Shown here: positions 44,127-53,930 of the stretch, one piece after another
How positions within the stretch are numbered: position 1 is the first letter of the stretch
Layout of the letters: every line of letters starts with the position of its first letter
DNA from: VAZQ01 sp963785745
GTDB lineage: Bacteria > Pseudomonadota > Alphaproteobacteria > Rhizobiales > Xanthobacteraceae
DNA: 64,000 nucleotides
NCBI GenBank assembly: GCA_963785745.1
Contig: CAWAWR010000030.1
Span: forward strand, 1 to 64,000
Direction of reading: 5' to 3'
Position numbers and translations under genes: made by a program
The notes under the pieces: model-generated
Database searches by the model: none
What the model saw: only the letters and a program-made list of their open reading frames with translations
What the model was told of the DNA's origin: nothing

Positions 44127-45251
44127 TTATTCACCCAGTATCTCACGGTTGTGCTCGCCGAGCTCGGGCGAAGGCCGCTCGATCCGGACCGGTGTGTCGG
44201 AGAGCCGCACGCCGTTCCGCACCAGGTCGACTTCGCCCAACTTCGGATGCGGCACGCGCACGCGCATGCCCAGCGCCTCCACCTGCGGGTCCGCGAATAC
44301 CTCGGCAAAATCGTAGAGCGGTCCCGACGGCACATCCTCCTCGATCAGACGACGCAGCCAATGCTCCCGCCCCTGCGTCGCAAAGACCTCGCTGAGCAGG
44401 CCATGCAGCATGTCATAGTTCTGTTGCCTCGCCTTACGCGGGTTGAACCGCGGGTCTTCGAGCCATTCGGGATGACCGGCGACGCGGGTCAGGCCCTTCC
44501 AGAATTTCTCCGGCGACGACAGGTGCACGACGAACGGTTTGCCGTCGCCGGCCACGAAAGCAAAGACCTGCGCGGTATGGGTGCGGGTGGCGCGGTTCGG
44601 CACCTTGCCGTTCTCGAAAAAGCGGGCGGCGTTCTCGCCGATGAACGACACCGTCGCTTCGAGCAGGGACGTATCGACGCGCTGGCCCTTGCCGGTGCGG
44701 TGGCGCGCCTGCAGCGCGGCCAGGATGCCGTTCGCCGCGATCATCCCGGCGAGATGATCGGAGAATGAAATGCCCATCGGGTTGGGCGCCTCCATGTCGG
44801 TCAGCACGCTGAGCAGGCCGCCCATCCCCTGCCCGACCGTGTCGTAGCCGGGCCGGTCGGCGAGCGGGCCCAGATTCCCGAAGCCGGTGATCGAGCACCA
44901 GATCAACCGCGGATTGCCGACACGCAACTCGTCATAGCCGAGACCCAGCCGCTCCAGCGTTCCCGGCCGGAAATTCTCGATCACCACGTCGGCGCCGGCG
45001 ATCAGCTTGGCCGCCGCCGCCTTGCCCGTGACGGTCTTCAGGTCGAGCACCACACTCTTCTTGCTGCGGTTCACCGAGCCGAAGGTCGGGCTGTAGTCGA
45101 CCGTGCCCCAGCCGCGGAACGGATCGCCGGTGCCCGGAACCTCGATCTTGATCACCTCGGCGCCGAAGTCGGCAAGCATCATGCCGGCATAGGGACCGCT
45201 CACATAATTCGCGAGCTCGACCACGCGAATGCCGTCAAGTGCACCACCCAT
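44127..45251 (-). CDS. Family III CoA-transferase (CaiB/BaiF type)
   Basis: 374 residues. MGGALDGIRVVELANYVSGP, YAGMMLADFGAEVIKIEVPG, GDPFRGWG, NRSKKSVVLDLKTVTGKAAA, ENFRPGTLERLGLGYDEL and IWCSITGFGNLGPLADRPGY are hallmarks. The catalytic Asp is in MGISFSDHLAGMIAANGI. It moves CoA between acyl-CoA and carboxylic acids, and with the adjacent TTT receptor suggests activation of an imported carboxylate. Start ATG 45,251 is the family start. Confidence 0.9.
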   Translation of the reverse strand: MGGALDGIRVVELANYVSGPYAGMMLADFGAEVIKIEVPGTGDPFRGWGTVDYSPTFGSVNRSKKSVVLDLKTVTGKAAAAKLIAGADVVIENFRPGTLERLGLGYDELRVGNPRLIWCSITGFGNLGPLADRPGYDTVGQGMGGLLSVLTDMEAPNPMGISFSDHLAGMIAANGILAALQARHRTGKGQRVDTSLLEATVSFIGENAARFFENGKVPNRATRTHTAQVFAFVAGDGKPFVVHLSSPEKFWKGLTRVAGHPEWLEDPRFNPRKARQQNYDMLHGLLSEVFATQGREHWLRRLIEEDVPSGPLYDFAEVFADPQVEALGMRVRVPHPKLGEVDLVRNGVRLSDTPVRIERPSPELGEHNREILGE

Positions 45252-45382
45252 GCCCACCTCTGCCGGTCGTTCCGCCCTGCGCCATGGCGCGCACGACGAC
45301 GCGCGCCCGGCCATGGGCAACCATACTCGACGGAGTCAGCGAGCGGTAGGTTGCCGGCGTCGCAGACCGGCGGCAGCACCGG

Positions 45383-46505
45383 TCAACGGTTGCGGGCAAC
45401 GGTCACGGGCTGGACGCGGCTGCCGTTGGTCACTTCATTCGGCAGGTTGATGACGACCCGTTCACCGGCCTTCAGGCCATCCGCCAGGCTGACGGTCGCC
45501 CCGTCGGTCGTTGCAACGGTGACGGTGCGGAACCGCACCAAGTCGTTTTCCAGCACGCCGACGATATTGTCCTCGCCGCGCGTGATCAGGCCCGCGACCG
45601 GAATCTGGATGTAGCTCTGGACCGGAACGTGCAGGGTCACATAGGCGAAGCTGCCGGGCGTGAAGAAGCCGTCCGCATTGTCGAGGTGGATCTCGATGAG
45701 CATCGTGCGCGTGCGCGGCTCGAGCTCGCCGGTCATCCGGGTCACCGTTCCGACCTTGTTGCGCTCCGGATTGGCGGCATCGCTGACCACGGCGCGGTTG
45801 CCAACCTGCACAAACGGAACGTCCATCTGCTGCACATAGGTGAAGACGCGCACCCGGCTGTCGTCCGACAAGGTCATCATCGGCATGGCGCTCGTGATAT
45901 TGGTCTGCGAGTTTGTGACGAGCGCACCCGGATCGACGAAACGCGCGGTCACGCGGCCCGCGAACGGAGCACGCACGGTCTTGTAGGATACCGAGGTCGC
46001 GAGCACGCCGACATTGTTCTCGGCAACCGCCACGTCGGTCTCTGCCTGATACATCGCCACCTGGGTGGTGTTGCCCTTGGAATAGAGCTCTTTGATACGA
46101 GCCAGGTTCCGGCGCTTGTGCACGAGGTCCGCGGAGGCGGCCGCGAACTGCTGTTCCACTTCAGGAGACTCGATCTCCGCAAGAATCTGGCCGGTCTCGA
46201 CCTTGTCGCCCTTGTCGACCAAGACTTCCTTCATGTAGCCCGCGACCTTCGCATACAGCACCGCGGTCGCACCGGAACGCACGTCGCCGAGGAGCCTGAT
46301 TGTCCGCTCGGTCGGGCCCGCCTTCGACATGATGAACTCGAACTCGCGGCCCGCGATCGGACACCACCGCCCGCGACTCGCGCGCCGAGGCGACGTTCTG
46401 ATTGCGGGTTACGTGGAAGTAGACCACCGCACCGATCACAACAACGAGCGCACCAACGCCGAACACGTAGAACTTCGACGAGCGGCCTTCTCTTGTTTTA
46501 GCCAT
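45383..46505 (-). CDS. RND efflux adaptor (membrane-fusion protein), one frameshift
   Basis: About 373 residues. The membrane anchor (MAKTREGRSSKFYVFGVGAL) starts at 46,505. A single extra base near 46,361 splits it from the body: YAKVAGYMKEVLVDKGDKVE, GQILAEIESPEVEQQFAAAS, APFAGRVTARFVDPGALVT and PGSFAYVTLHVPVQSYIQIP. Its start overlaps the end of the permease gene by eight bases. It links the pump to an outer-membrane channel, which is not present here. The order permease-then-adaptor is reversed from most RND operons. Confidence 0.87.
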
Positions 46506-49500
46506 GGCCCAAGGCCTCCTTGGATGCGCCGGCGGCTTCGGCGGCGAAACGTTGATCAAGCGTGTGGAGCGCCGGCGCGTTCTTGCGCAGCAGCGTATAG
46601 AAGATCGGAACCAGCAGCAGGGTCGCGAACGTCGCGAACACCAGCCCGCCGATGACGGCGCGGCCGAGCGGCGCATTCTGCTCACCGGCATCGCCCAGGC
46701 CCAGCGCCATCGGCACCATGCCCATGATCATCGCAAGCGCGGTCATCAGCACCGGACGCAACCGCGTCTTGCCGGATTCGATCACCGCCTCGACCGGCGT
46801 CAGCGACTCGTTCCGCGAGCGCAGGTCGTTGGCGAAGGCCACAACCAGGATCGAGTTCGACACCGATATGCCGACGGCCATGATCGCGCCCATCAGCGAC
46901 ATCACGTTGATGGTGGTGCCGGTGAGCGCCAGCGTCCAGATGATTCCGAGCAACGCCGCAGGCACCGCCATCATGATGATGAAGGGATCGACCCAGGACT
47001 GGAACAGGATGACCAGCACCGCATAGACCAGGATGATCGCCAGGATCAGCCCGAAGCCGAGCATGCGGAACGAGTTCTCCATGACCTCGTTCTGGCCGCG
47101 CAACACGATCTTGGTGGTCGACGGCAGATCCTTCTGCACTTCGGCGATCACCTTGTTGATCTCGGCCGCAACCGACCCGAGATCGCGGCCCTCGACATTG
47201 GCGGCGACGTCGATGACGCGCTGGATGGTGTAGTGGTTGATCGAATTCATCGTCGAGCCGGGACGAACGCTCGCGATGTCGCTCAGTCGCGTCACCGGAG
47301 CGCTCGGGAGCGTCGTGGGCAAGGCCTGCGCGATGACCGGATTGATGTTGTTGGTGGGCGGATTCGCCGGGAAGTTCAGAATGTCTCCCACCGACTGCAG
47401 CCGCTCCATGGGCGTGACCACGGCCACGGTGTAGTTCACACCGTTCTGCGGATTGAGATAGTAAGTCGGACTGATCAGTGAGCTTCCGGACAGCGACGCC
47501 AGCATGTTGTTCGCGACGTCGCGCTGGTTGACGCCGAGCCGCGCCGCGCGCTGCCGGTCGACGTCGATCTGAAGCGTCGGGAAGTCGAGAATTTGCGTGA
47601 TGCGCGGATCGACCACGCCCGGGATACGCCGGACCATCTGCAACAGCCGCTGCCCCACTTCGTAGGAGCGGGCAAAATTCTGGTCCTGGATCTGGATGTC
47701 GATCGGCGCCGGCAGGCCGAAGTTGAGCACCTGGCTCACGATGTCGGCGGTCTGGAAATAGAAGGTGACGCCGGGGAAATCGTACTCGAGCCGCTCGCGA
47801 AGCTGGCGGCGATAGTGCTCGGACGGACGGTGCGGCTTGTTCAGCGAGATCAGCATCTCGCCATCGGCGCCGCTGACGTTGTCGCTGGGCACGAAGGCAA
47901 GGTTGAGCGCACCCGGGACACCGATGGTGTGGTTGACGGTCCGCAGTTCCGTCGTCGGGATGATCTCGCGGATCCGATCCTCGACCTTGATCATGATCCC
48001 TTCGGTGCCCTCGAGGCGGTAGCCCTTGGGCGCCCGGACATGCAGCTTGAGGATGCCGACGTCGGCTTGCGGGAAGAAATCGGTGCCGACGACCGGGACC
48101 AGCGCGGCCGTCGCCGCGAAGAAGATGGCGAAACAGCCCAGCACGAACTTCTTGCGGACCAGCAGGCCCGACAGCAGGTTTCCATAGGCGTCGCGGAAGC
48201 GATCGAAGGTGCGATCGAACGCGCCGGCCAGGCGCCGGCCCCATCCGAGCTTCTCGCCCTCGGCGTGATGGTGCTCGTCCTTGAGCAACTGGCGCGCCAG
48301 CGCCGGCACCACCGTGAACGACAGGACGTAGGACGCAAGCATGGCCAGCACGACGGTGATGGCGAGCGGAATGAACAGGAAGCGCGCCGGGCCTTCCAGG
48401 AACACAACCGGGAAGAACACGATGCAGATGCACAAGGTCGCGACCGTGAGCGGCTGCACCACTTCGATCGAGCCGTCCAGGATGGCCACCGTCACCGGCT
48501 TGCCGAGCGTCTGGTTCCGGTGAATGTTCTCCATGACGACGGTGGCGTTATCGACCAGCAAGCCGATCGCCAAAGCCAGCCCGCCCAGCGTCATCAGGTT
48601 GATGGTCTGGCCCGTCATGTAGAGCCCGGCGACACCGGCGAAAATCGACAGCGGGATTGAGATCGCCACGACGACGGTGTTTCGCCAGCTTCCGAGGAAC
48701 ACCAGGATCATGAGAGATACGAGGACCGAGGCGAGCGCCGCCTCCTTGATCACGTTCTCGACCGCCGAGCGCACGAACACCGACTGGTCGAAGTCCATCG
48801 CCAGTTCCATGCCGTCCGGCGCAATCGCCTGAAGCTCCGGCAACATTTTTTTGACGGCATCGACGACCGCCAAGGTTGAGGCCGTGCTGTTCTTGAGGAT
48901 CGGAAGGAAGCTCGCGCGCTGTCCGTTGATGCGGACGATGTTGGTCTGCTGCGCAAAGCTGTCGCTGACTTTCGCCACATCGCCGAGCAACACCGCGACG
49001 CCGTCGCGAACGCCGATCGGCAGATAGTTGAACTGCTCGACGACCTTGGGGCTGGAATTGAGCTGGATGTTGTATTCGTTGGTTCCCAGCCGCGCGATGC
49101 CCGCCGGCACGATCACGTTGGTCGTGCCCATCGCATTGACGACGTCCATCTGCGAGAGCCCCTTGGAGCTCGCCTTGGCGGTGTCGACCTCGACGATGAT
49201 CTGGCGTTGCTTGCCGCCGAACGCGCCGGGGATCGACAACCCCGGGATCGTGAACAGGCGCAAGCGAAGGAACTGGTTGGCGTAGTCCGACAGCATCTGC
49301 TCCGGCAGCGTCCGGCTGTTGAGCGTGACCTGCACCACCGGGACGTTCGACGCATTGAACTGGATGATGTTGGGCGGCTGCATCCCGGGCGGCGCGATGC
49401 GCAGCACCGCGTTGCTCTGCGCCGAAATCTGCGCGATGGCGCCGCCGATATTGGCTCCCTGCTGGAAGTAGATCTTCAGGATGCCCTGGCCGGGGATCGA

Positions 49501-49755
49501 GAGCGACTCGATGCGCTCGATGCCGTTGACGGTCGTGGAATAGGCGCGCTCGGCGACCAGCACCACGCGGCGTTCCATGTCCTCGGCGTTGAGGCCGTTA
49601 TAGCTCCAGGCGACGTAGACGACGGGGATGTCGATGTTCGGGAAGATGTCGACAATCATGCGCGTGACGGAGATTGCCCCCATCAGCATGATGAGCATCG
49701 CCGCCACCGCCATGGTGTAGGGGCGCCGCAGCGACAGACGCACGAGGTTGATCAT
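46498..49755 (-). CDS. RND-family efflux permease
   Basis: 1085 residues with the two-fold RND layout: MINLVRLSLRRPYTMAVAAM, porter domain, spans 2-6, second porter domain (YRLEGTEGIMIKVEDRIREI) and spans 8-12. The proton-relay region in span 4 reads LAIGLLVDNATVVMENIHRN, so the AcrB Asp-Asp pair is Asp-Asn. In span 10, where AcrB has Lys940, it has ISVSNSILVVAF. These differences mark a subfamily distinct from AcrB/MexB. Start ATG 49,755 is the normal RND start; the gene looks intact. Substrate unknown. Confidence 0.92.
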   Translation of the reverse strand: MINLVRLSLRRPYTMAVAAMLIMLMGAISVTRMIVDIFPNIDIPVVYVAWSYNGLNAEDMERRVVLVAERAYSTTVNGIERIESLSIPGQGILKIYFQQGANIGGAIAQISAQSNAVLRIAPPGMQPPNIIQFNASNVPVVQVTLNSRTLPEQMLSDYANQFLRLRLFTIPGLSIPGAFGGKQRQIIVEVDTAKASSKGLSQMDVVNAMGTTNVIVPAGIARLGTNEYNIQLNSSPKVVEQFNYLPIGVRDGVAVLLGDVAKVSDSFAQQTNIVRINGQRASFLPILKNSTASTLAVVDAVKKMLPELQAIAPDGMELAMDFDQSVFVRSAVENVIKEAALASVLVSLMILVFLGSWRNTVVVAISIPLSIFAGVAGLYMTGQTINLMTLGGLALAIGLLVDNATVVMENIHRNQTLGKPVTVAILDGSIEVVQPLTVATLCICIVFFPVVFLEGPARFLFIPLAITVVLAMLASYVLSFTVVPALARQLLKDEHHHAEGEKLGWGRRLAGAFDRTFDRFRDAYGNLLSGLLVRKKFVLGCFAIFFAATAALVPVVGTDFFPQADVGILKLHVRAPKGYRLEGTEGIMIKVEDRIREIIPTTELRTVNHTIGVPGALNLAFVPSDNVSGADGEMLISLNKPHRPSEHYRRQLRERLEYDFPGVTFYFQTADIVSQVLNFGLPAPIDIQIQDQNFARSYEVGQRLLQMVRRIPGVVDPRITQILDFPTLQIDVDRQRAARLGVNQRDVANNMLASLSGSSLISPTYYLNPQNGVNYTVAVVTPMERLQSVGDILNFPANPPTNNINPVIAQALPTTLPSAPVTRLSDIASVRPGSTMNSINHYTIQRVIDVAANVEGRDLGSVAAEINKVIAEVQKDLPSTTKIVLRGQNEVMENSFRMLGFGLILAIILVYAVLVILFQSWVDPFIIMMAVPAALLGIIWTLALTGTTINVMSLMGAIMAVGISVSNSILVVAFANDLRSRNESLTPVEAVIESGKTRLRPVLMTALAMIMGMVPMALGLGDAGEQNAPLGRAVIGGLVFATFATLLLVPIFYTLLRKNAPALHTLDQRFAAEAAGASKEALGHG

Positions 49756-50007
49756 CGCCGAACCTCCCCTCCCCGGACGCGGCGATTTGGCCCGCCGTCG
49801 TCCGTATCCGATTGCAGGTGCAAGGGACGTGCCGAATCGGGCGTCCCGATGCCCTGTTCCCGAAGTTTCAATTCATCGGAAGATTGCGCGGTTGGCAAGT
49901 TAAACGCGCGATGCGCGGCGCGCGTAACTTTTGCGTAAACATCGTCAACCCAAGGACGTATTCCGCAGCTTGCCGCATTGTAGTTCTACGCTGCCGGTCG
50001 GGCGTTT
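49756..50007. other. Intergenic, nothing recognised
   Basis: Upstream region of the minus-strand RND operon. No ORF of note and no clear inverted repeat for a TetR-type operator. It should hold the RND promoter, but I cannot place it. Confidence 0.4.
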
Positions 50008-51057
50008 TCACTGCGCCGCCATCAATGTGCGCACGCGTTCGACCACATCGGCGGGCGTCGTCCGGTGCACTTGGTCGACCAGCGCTTGCACCGCCTCACC
50101 TGTCATCGGGTCGACGTCGACCTTCATCGCGGCTGCTTCCGCGATGAAGGCCGGGTCGCGCATGGTCGCGTCGAAAGCGCGGCGCAACGCCGCAGCGCGG
50201 GCGGCCGGAACGCCCGGCGGCAGGAAATAAGGGCGTCCGTGGGCCTGCCGCGCCAACACCAGGCGCAGCGCCTGGCGGTCCGATTCAGTCCGGGCGAGAT
50301 CAACGATCCGGGCGAACGGACGCAGCTCCGGCGGATCCTCGAGGCTGAAGTGTCCGATGACGGTGATGGTCTTGTCGCGGACCCATTCCGGCCGCTGCGC
50401 CTTCAGCGAGTCCCAGCCGACGATCTGGGCGTGAACCTCGCCGCGCTCCATGGCGATATTGATTTCGGTGCCGCTCTTGTAGCCGCGCACGATCCGATAT
50501 TTCAGCCCGAGCACGTCGCGCGCCAGGATCGACAGGTCGTTCGAACCGGAGCCCGGCCCCGAGGTGCCGACGATCGCCTCTTTGGTTTTCAATTCTTCCA
50601 GGCTTTGCACCGGCGACGTGTGCCAGACATAGGCGACGTTGTTCGACCGGTACATGCTGCCGATCCATGTGAATTGCGTCGGGTCGAACCGCGACACCTT
50701 CGGAGTCAGCAAAGGCCCGGTCGGCATCCCGTTGAGCGGCGCGCCGATCACCGTCCCGTCGCGAGCACCGGAAGCGAACAGGTGGTTGGCCATCTGGTTG
50801 CCGCCCGCGCCCGGCACGTTCTGCACCACGATGGCGGGCTTGCCGGGGATGTGGTTCTGCAGATGGCGCGCAACCAGACGGCCGATCAGGTCGACGCCGC
50901 CGCCCGGCGAAGTGCCGACCATCATGTGCACGGTCTTGCCGGCGTAGAACGCCGCAACCTCGTCGTCGGCCCGCGCGGCGCTGCCGGCACAGGCCAGCGC
51001 CGTGAGTACGATCGCAGCGCAGGCGAACGAAATTCTCCCGTCCATTCTTGTTTTCAT
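50008..51057 (-). CDS. TTT-family (Bug) periplasmic receptor 2
   Basis: 349 residues. Signal peptide MKTRMDGRISFACAAIVLTA with cleavage near AARADD. FYAGKTVHMMVGTSPGGGVD, LIGRLVARHLQNHIPGKPAI, VVQNVPGAGGNQMANHLF, GTSGPGSGSNDLSILARDVL and PYFLPPGVPAARAAALRRAF match the receptor family and resemble receptor 1. It is divergent from the thioredoxin-reductase-like gene; about 100 bp separate their starts, so they may share a control region. Confidence 0.9.
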   Translation of the reverse strand: MKTRMDGRISFACAAIVLTALACAGSAARADDEVAAFYAGKTVHMMVGTSPGGGVDLIGRLVARHLQNHIPGKPAIVVQNVPGAGGNQMANHLFASGARDGTVIGAPLNGMPTGPLLTPKVSRFDPTQFTWIGSMYRSNNVAYVWHTSPVQSLEELKTKEAIVGTSGPGSGSNDLSILARDVLGLKYRIVRGYKSGTEINIAMERGEVHAQIVGWDSLKAQRPEWVRDKTITVIGHFSLEDPPELRPFARIVDLARTESDRQALRLVLARQAHGRPYFLPPGVPAARAAALRRAFDATMRDPAFIAEAAAMKVDVDPMTGEAVQALVDQVHRTTPADVVERVRTLMAAQ

Positions 51058-51160
51058 TCTTTACGTCCCCTGCGGCCGGCGAAGTCCTGCCGGAGCGGTC
51101 GTCATCTAGCGTATAGTGGATGATGCGCTTCGCACAAATCGCACAACCGGGAGCGGCGGA

Positions 51161-52082
51161 ATGCGGAACTTCGACCTGGTCGTGATCGGCGCGGGTGTTG
51201 CCGGGCTGACCGCGGCGATGCATGCCGCCCGCTGCGGCTTGAGCGTTGCGGTGGTCGAGCGCATGGGCGTCGGCGGCCAGATCGCGGCTGCCGAGCGCAT
51301 CGAGAACTTTCCGGGATTTCCGCAAGGCCTCTCCGGCGCCGAACTCGGCCCGCTGCTGCACGAGCAGGCCGAGGCGGCGGGCGCGGAATTCGTTCTCGAC
51401 ACCGTCGAAGGGATTGCCATCGACGGCGATTGGCGGGTTGTCGCCGGCGCATCGGAGACACTTAAGGCGCGCGCCGTGGTCGTCGCCGCCGGCTCGGCGC
51501 TCAAGCCGCTGGGCGTGCCCGGCGAAGAGATATTTCTCGGGCGCGGCGTCTCGCACTGCGCGTCCTGCGACGGGCACTTCTTCTCCGGCCAGGACGTGTG
51601 CGTCATCGGCGGCGGCGATTCCGCGCTCGACGAGGCGATGGTGCTGACCGAGCACGCGGCCCGCGTGGCGATCATCCACCGCGGTGAGACCTTCGACGCG
51701 CAACGCGCGCTGAGCGACCGTGTGGCCGCCAATGGCAAGATCGAGATCGTGGCGTCGACCGCCGTTGAGGAAATCTTTGGTGAGGAAAGCGTGTCGGGCG
51801 TACGGCTGCGCGACCTCACATCGCGGAAGGTGCACGACCGCGCGATCAAAAGGCGTGTTCGTCTATGTTGGGCTTGAGCCCAATAGCGCGTTCCTGCGCG
51901 GCGTGGTGGCGCTGGACTCAGCCGGGCACATCGACACCGACATCATGATGCGGACCTCGGTTCCCGGCATTTTCGCCGCCGGCGACATCCGGGCGCATTC
52001 GGTCGCGCAACTGGCCGCCGTGGCCGGCGACGGGGCGACCGCTGCCATCGCCGCCTGGCGCTACCTGAGGGAGCGCGTCTGA
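51161..52082 (+). CDS. Thioredoxin-reductase-like FAD enzyme (one frameshift)
   Basis: About 306 residues. The FAD loop is LVVIGAGVAGLTAAMHAARC; the redox-active pair C133/C136 lies in SHCASCDGHFFSGQDV, like CATC of TrxB; the NADPH loop is CVIGGGDSALDEAM; and the end TSVPGIFAAGDIRAHSVAQL, then AAVAGDGATAA binds FAD. One extra A in the AAAA run near 51,850 breaks the frame just before VFVYVGLEPNSAFLRG. Start ATG 51,161 after GGGAGCGGCGGA. The next gene, 92 bp on, encodes a CxxC protein, so a dedicated reductase-substrate pair is possible. Confidence 0.88.
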
Positions 52083-52174
52083 GGCGATGCAGCAATGCGC
52101 CCACCTGCTTGGCTAGGCGCGCTCACAGACCTATACTTGCGGCAAATCCGCCGGGAACCCCAAGGATTCGCACC

Positions 52175-52792
52175 ATGAACAAGCCGACCACGCCGCACGA
52201 CCTGTCGAACAGCGCCGCATTCGACGACAAGATCACGGTCCTCAATCCGGTCGGCTTCCCGCCCAAGATCAACAAGAAGGCGCTCTCGCCGCGGCCCGAG
52301 AGCCTCGACGGCAAGACCATCTATCTGGTCGACTGCCGCTTCGATGACTCGATCGATCTGCTCAAGCAGATCCAGGCCTGGTTTGCCGACCACATGCCGA
52401 GCGTCCACACCAAGATGATCTCGCTGTCGGCGACCTACCAGCACGACGACAAGAAGACCTGGGAAGAGATCAAGGCGAACGGCGACGCGGCGATCGTCGG
52501 CGTCGGGCATTGCAGCAATTGCGCGCCCGCGGTCGCCACCCATGCCATCACGATCGAGACCAAATACGGCGTGCCGACGGTGGCGCTGCACACCGACAAG
52601 TTCGATCGCGTGGTGCAGTCGGTGACCAAGATGGCCGGCCTCCCCGAGGCGCAACGCGCCTTCGTGCCGATGCCGGTGATGGGCAAGACCGCGCAGGAGC
52701 TGCGCGACTACGTCTACGGCAAGGATCCGATCACCGGGAAGCCGGTCATGCAGGAGGTCATCGCGGGGCTCACCACCGCGCTGAATGCTTAA
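52175..52792 (+). CDS. UGSC-family-like protein with CxxC
   Basis: 205 residues. MNKPTTPHDLSNSAAFDDKI, NPVGFPPKINKKALSPRPES and LDGKTIYLVDCRFDDSIDLL open it. The key segment is AAIVGVGHCSNCAPAVATHA with C113 and C116. I recognise the surrounding pattern (GVG-x-U-G-S-C, then H/A-I-x-x-E, then GVPTV) from the UGSC (seleno)protein family; here the Sec position is Cys (codon TGC). The end VPMPVMGKTAQELRDYVYGK fits the same family. It lies between a thioredoxin-reductase-like gene and a conserved partner gene 5 bp downstream. Biochemical role not established. Confidence 0.7.
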   Translation: MNKPTTPHDLSNSAAFDDKITVLNPVGFPPKINKKALSPRPESLDGKTIYLVDCRFDDSIDLLKQIQAWFADHMPSVHTKMISLSATYQHDDKKTWEEIKANGDAAIVGVGHCSNCAPAVATHAITIETKYGVPTVALHTDKFDRVVQSVTKMAGLPEAQRAFVPMPVMGKTAQELRDYVYGKDPITGKPVMQEVIAGLTTALNA

Positions 52793-52797
52793 GACAC

Positions 52798-53877
52798 ATG
52801 TCCGAGCACGCGAGTAAGGCCGAGTTCGAGCGTACCACCCCGCGTCTCGTCGAGCCCGATACCGAAGAAAACCTCCAGCGCCAATTCCACGAGAACGGCT
52901 GGACCGACTTCCTGCCGATCGTGCTTCCGACCGAGAAGCGCGTGCAGGAGATGCTGGCCTATACCAGCCGCAAGGCGGATGAGATCGTCGGGCATATGGC
53001 GGCGACGGAATTCCGCGTCGCCTGGGAATACACGGTCGAGAAGGTCGCGGTGAACGCGGTGATGGCCGGCGCGCGGCCGGAATATTTCCCGGTCATCCTG
53101 GCGCTCGCAGCATCCGGCGTCTCCGCGCGCGGCTCGACCACCTCGTCCTCGGCGGCGATGGTGGTGGTGAACGGTCCGATCCGCAAAGAGCTCAAGATGA
53201 ACTCCGGCATCGGCGCGATGGGCCCCTACAATCACGCCAACGCCACCATCGGCCGCGCCTACGGCCTGCTCTCGCAGAACCTGCAGGGCGGCTCGGAGCC
53301 GGGTGTCAGCTTCATGGGGTCGCAGGGCAACAGCTACACATATAACAATGTCACCTTCGCCGAGAACGAAGAGGACAGCCCCTGGGAGCCGCTGCACGTG
53401 CAGAAGGGGCTTAAGCCCGACGACAGTGCGGTCAGCATCTTCTACGGCTGCCGTTCGACAACCTTCTGCCTGGGCCTGCGCGAGAAATACTGGCGCGAGC
53501 ACGTGCGCGACATGCTCGCTGGCATCGACGGCAACTCGACGCCGTGCCTGCTGCTCGATCCGCTGACGGCGCAACAATTCATCGACCGCGGCGGCTTCGA
53601 CACCAAGGCGAAGCTGATCCGCTTCATCCACGAAACCGCGGAAATGCCCGCCGGCCGCTACTGGGACCTGCAACTCGTGCAGAACTACGTCTATCCCTGG
53701 GCGACGTTCGGCCAGGAGCCGATGGCGTCCTGGCTCAAGGCCAAGGAAGACGAGCCGATCCGGATCTTCCCGGAGAAGGACATCAACGTGGTCGTGGTCG
53801 GCGGCGAAGCCAACGCCTATTGGCGCATCATGGGCGCGAAGTACCGCAAGACGGTGTCCGTCGACGCGTGGCGGTAG
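52798..53877 (+). CDS. Conserved partner of the UGSC-like protein, 359 aa
   Basis: Soluble protein with no signal peptide, starting MSEHASKAEFERTTPRLVEP five bases after the UGSC-like stop. Conserved-looking blocks: NGWTDFLPIVLPTEKRVQEM, SARGSTTSSSAAMVVVNGPI, KELKMNSGIGAMGPYNHANA, TIGRAYGLLSQNLQGG, SYTYNNVTFAENEEDSPWEP and FYGCRSTTFCLGLR. I have seen such GPxNxANATIGRA proteins beside UGSC-type genes but know no assigned function. The glycine- and asparagine-rich core and two cysteines (CRSTTFC) suggest an enzyme. Coupled translation with the UGSC-like gene is likely. Confidence 0.7.
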   Translation: MSEHASKAEFERTTPRLVEPDTEENLQRQFHENGWTDFLPIVLPTEKRVQEMLAYTSRKADEIVGHMAATEFRVAWEYTVEKVAVNAVMAGARPEYFPVILALAASGVSARGSTTSSSAAMVVVNGPIRKELKMNSGIGAMGPYNHANATIGRAYGLLSQNLQGGSEPGVSFMGSQGNSYTYNNVTFAENEEDSPWEPLHVQKGLKPDDSAVSIFYGCRSTTFCLGLREKYWREHVRDMLAGIDGNSTPCLLLDPLTAQQFIDRGGFDTKAKLIRFIHETAEMPAGRYWDLQLVQNYVYPWATFGQEPMASWLKAKEDEPIRIFPEKDINVVVVGGEANAYWRIMGAKYRKTVSVDAWR

Positions 53878-53930
53878 TTTCTATCGGCGCACGTTCTCGA
53901 TCGGCCTCATGCTGAGGAGGCAGAGAACCC

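Noticed and set aside
47593..48660. 355-residue plus-strand frame opposite the RND permease
   Set aside because: Antisense of an intact 1085-residue RND protein; composition is that of a shadow frame.
52508..52525. Selenocysteine in the UGSC-like protein
   Set aside because: The codon at the Sec position is TGC, a normal Cys codon, so no SECIS or recoding is needed.
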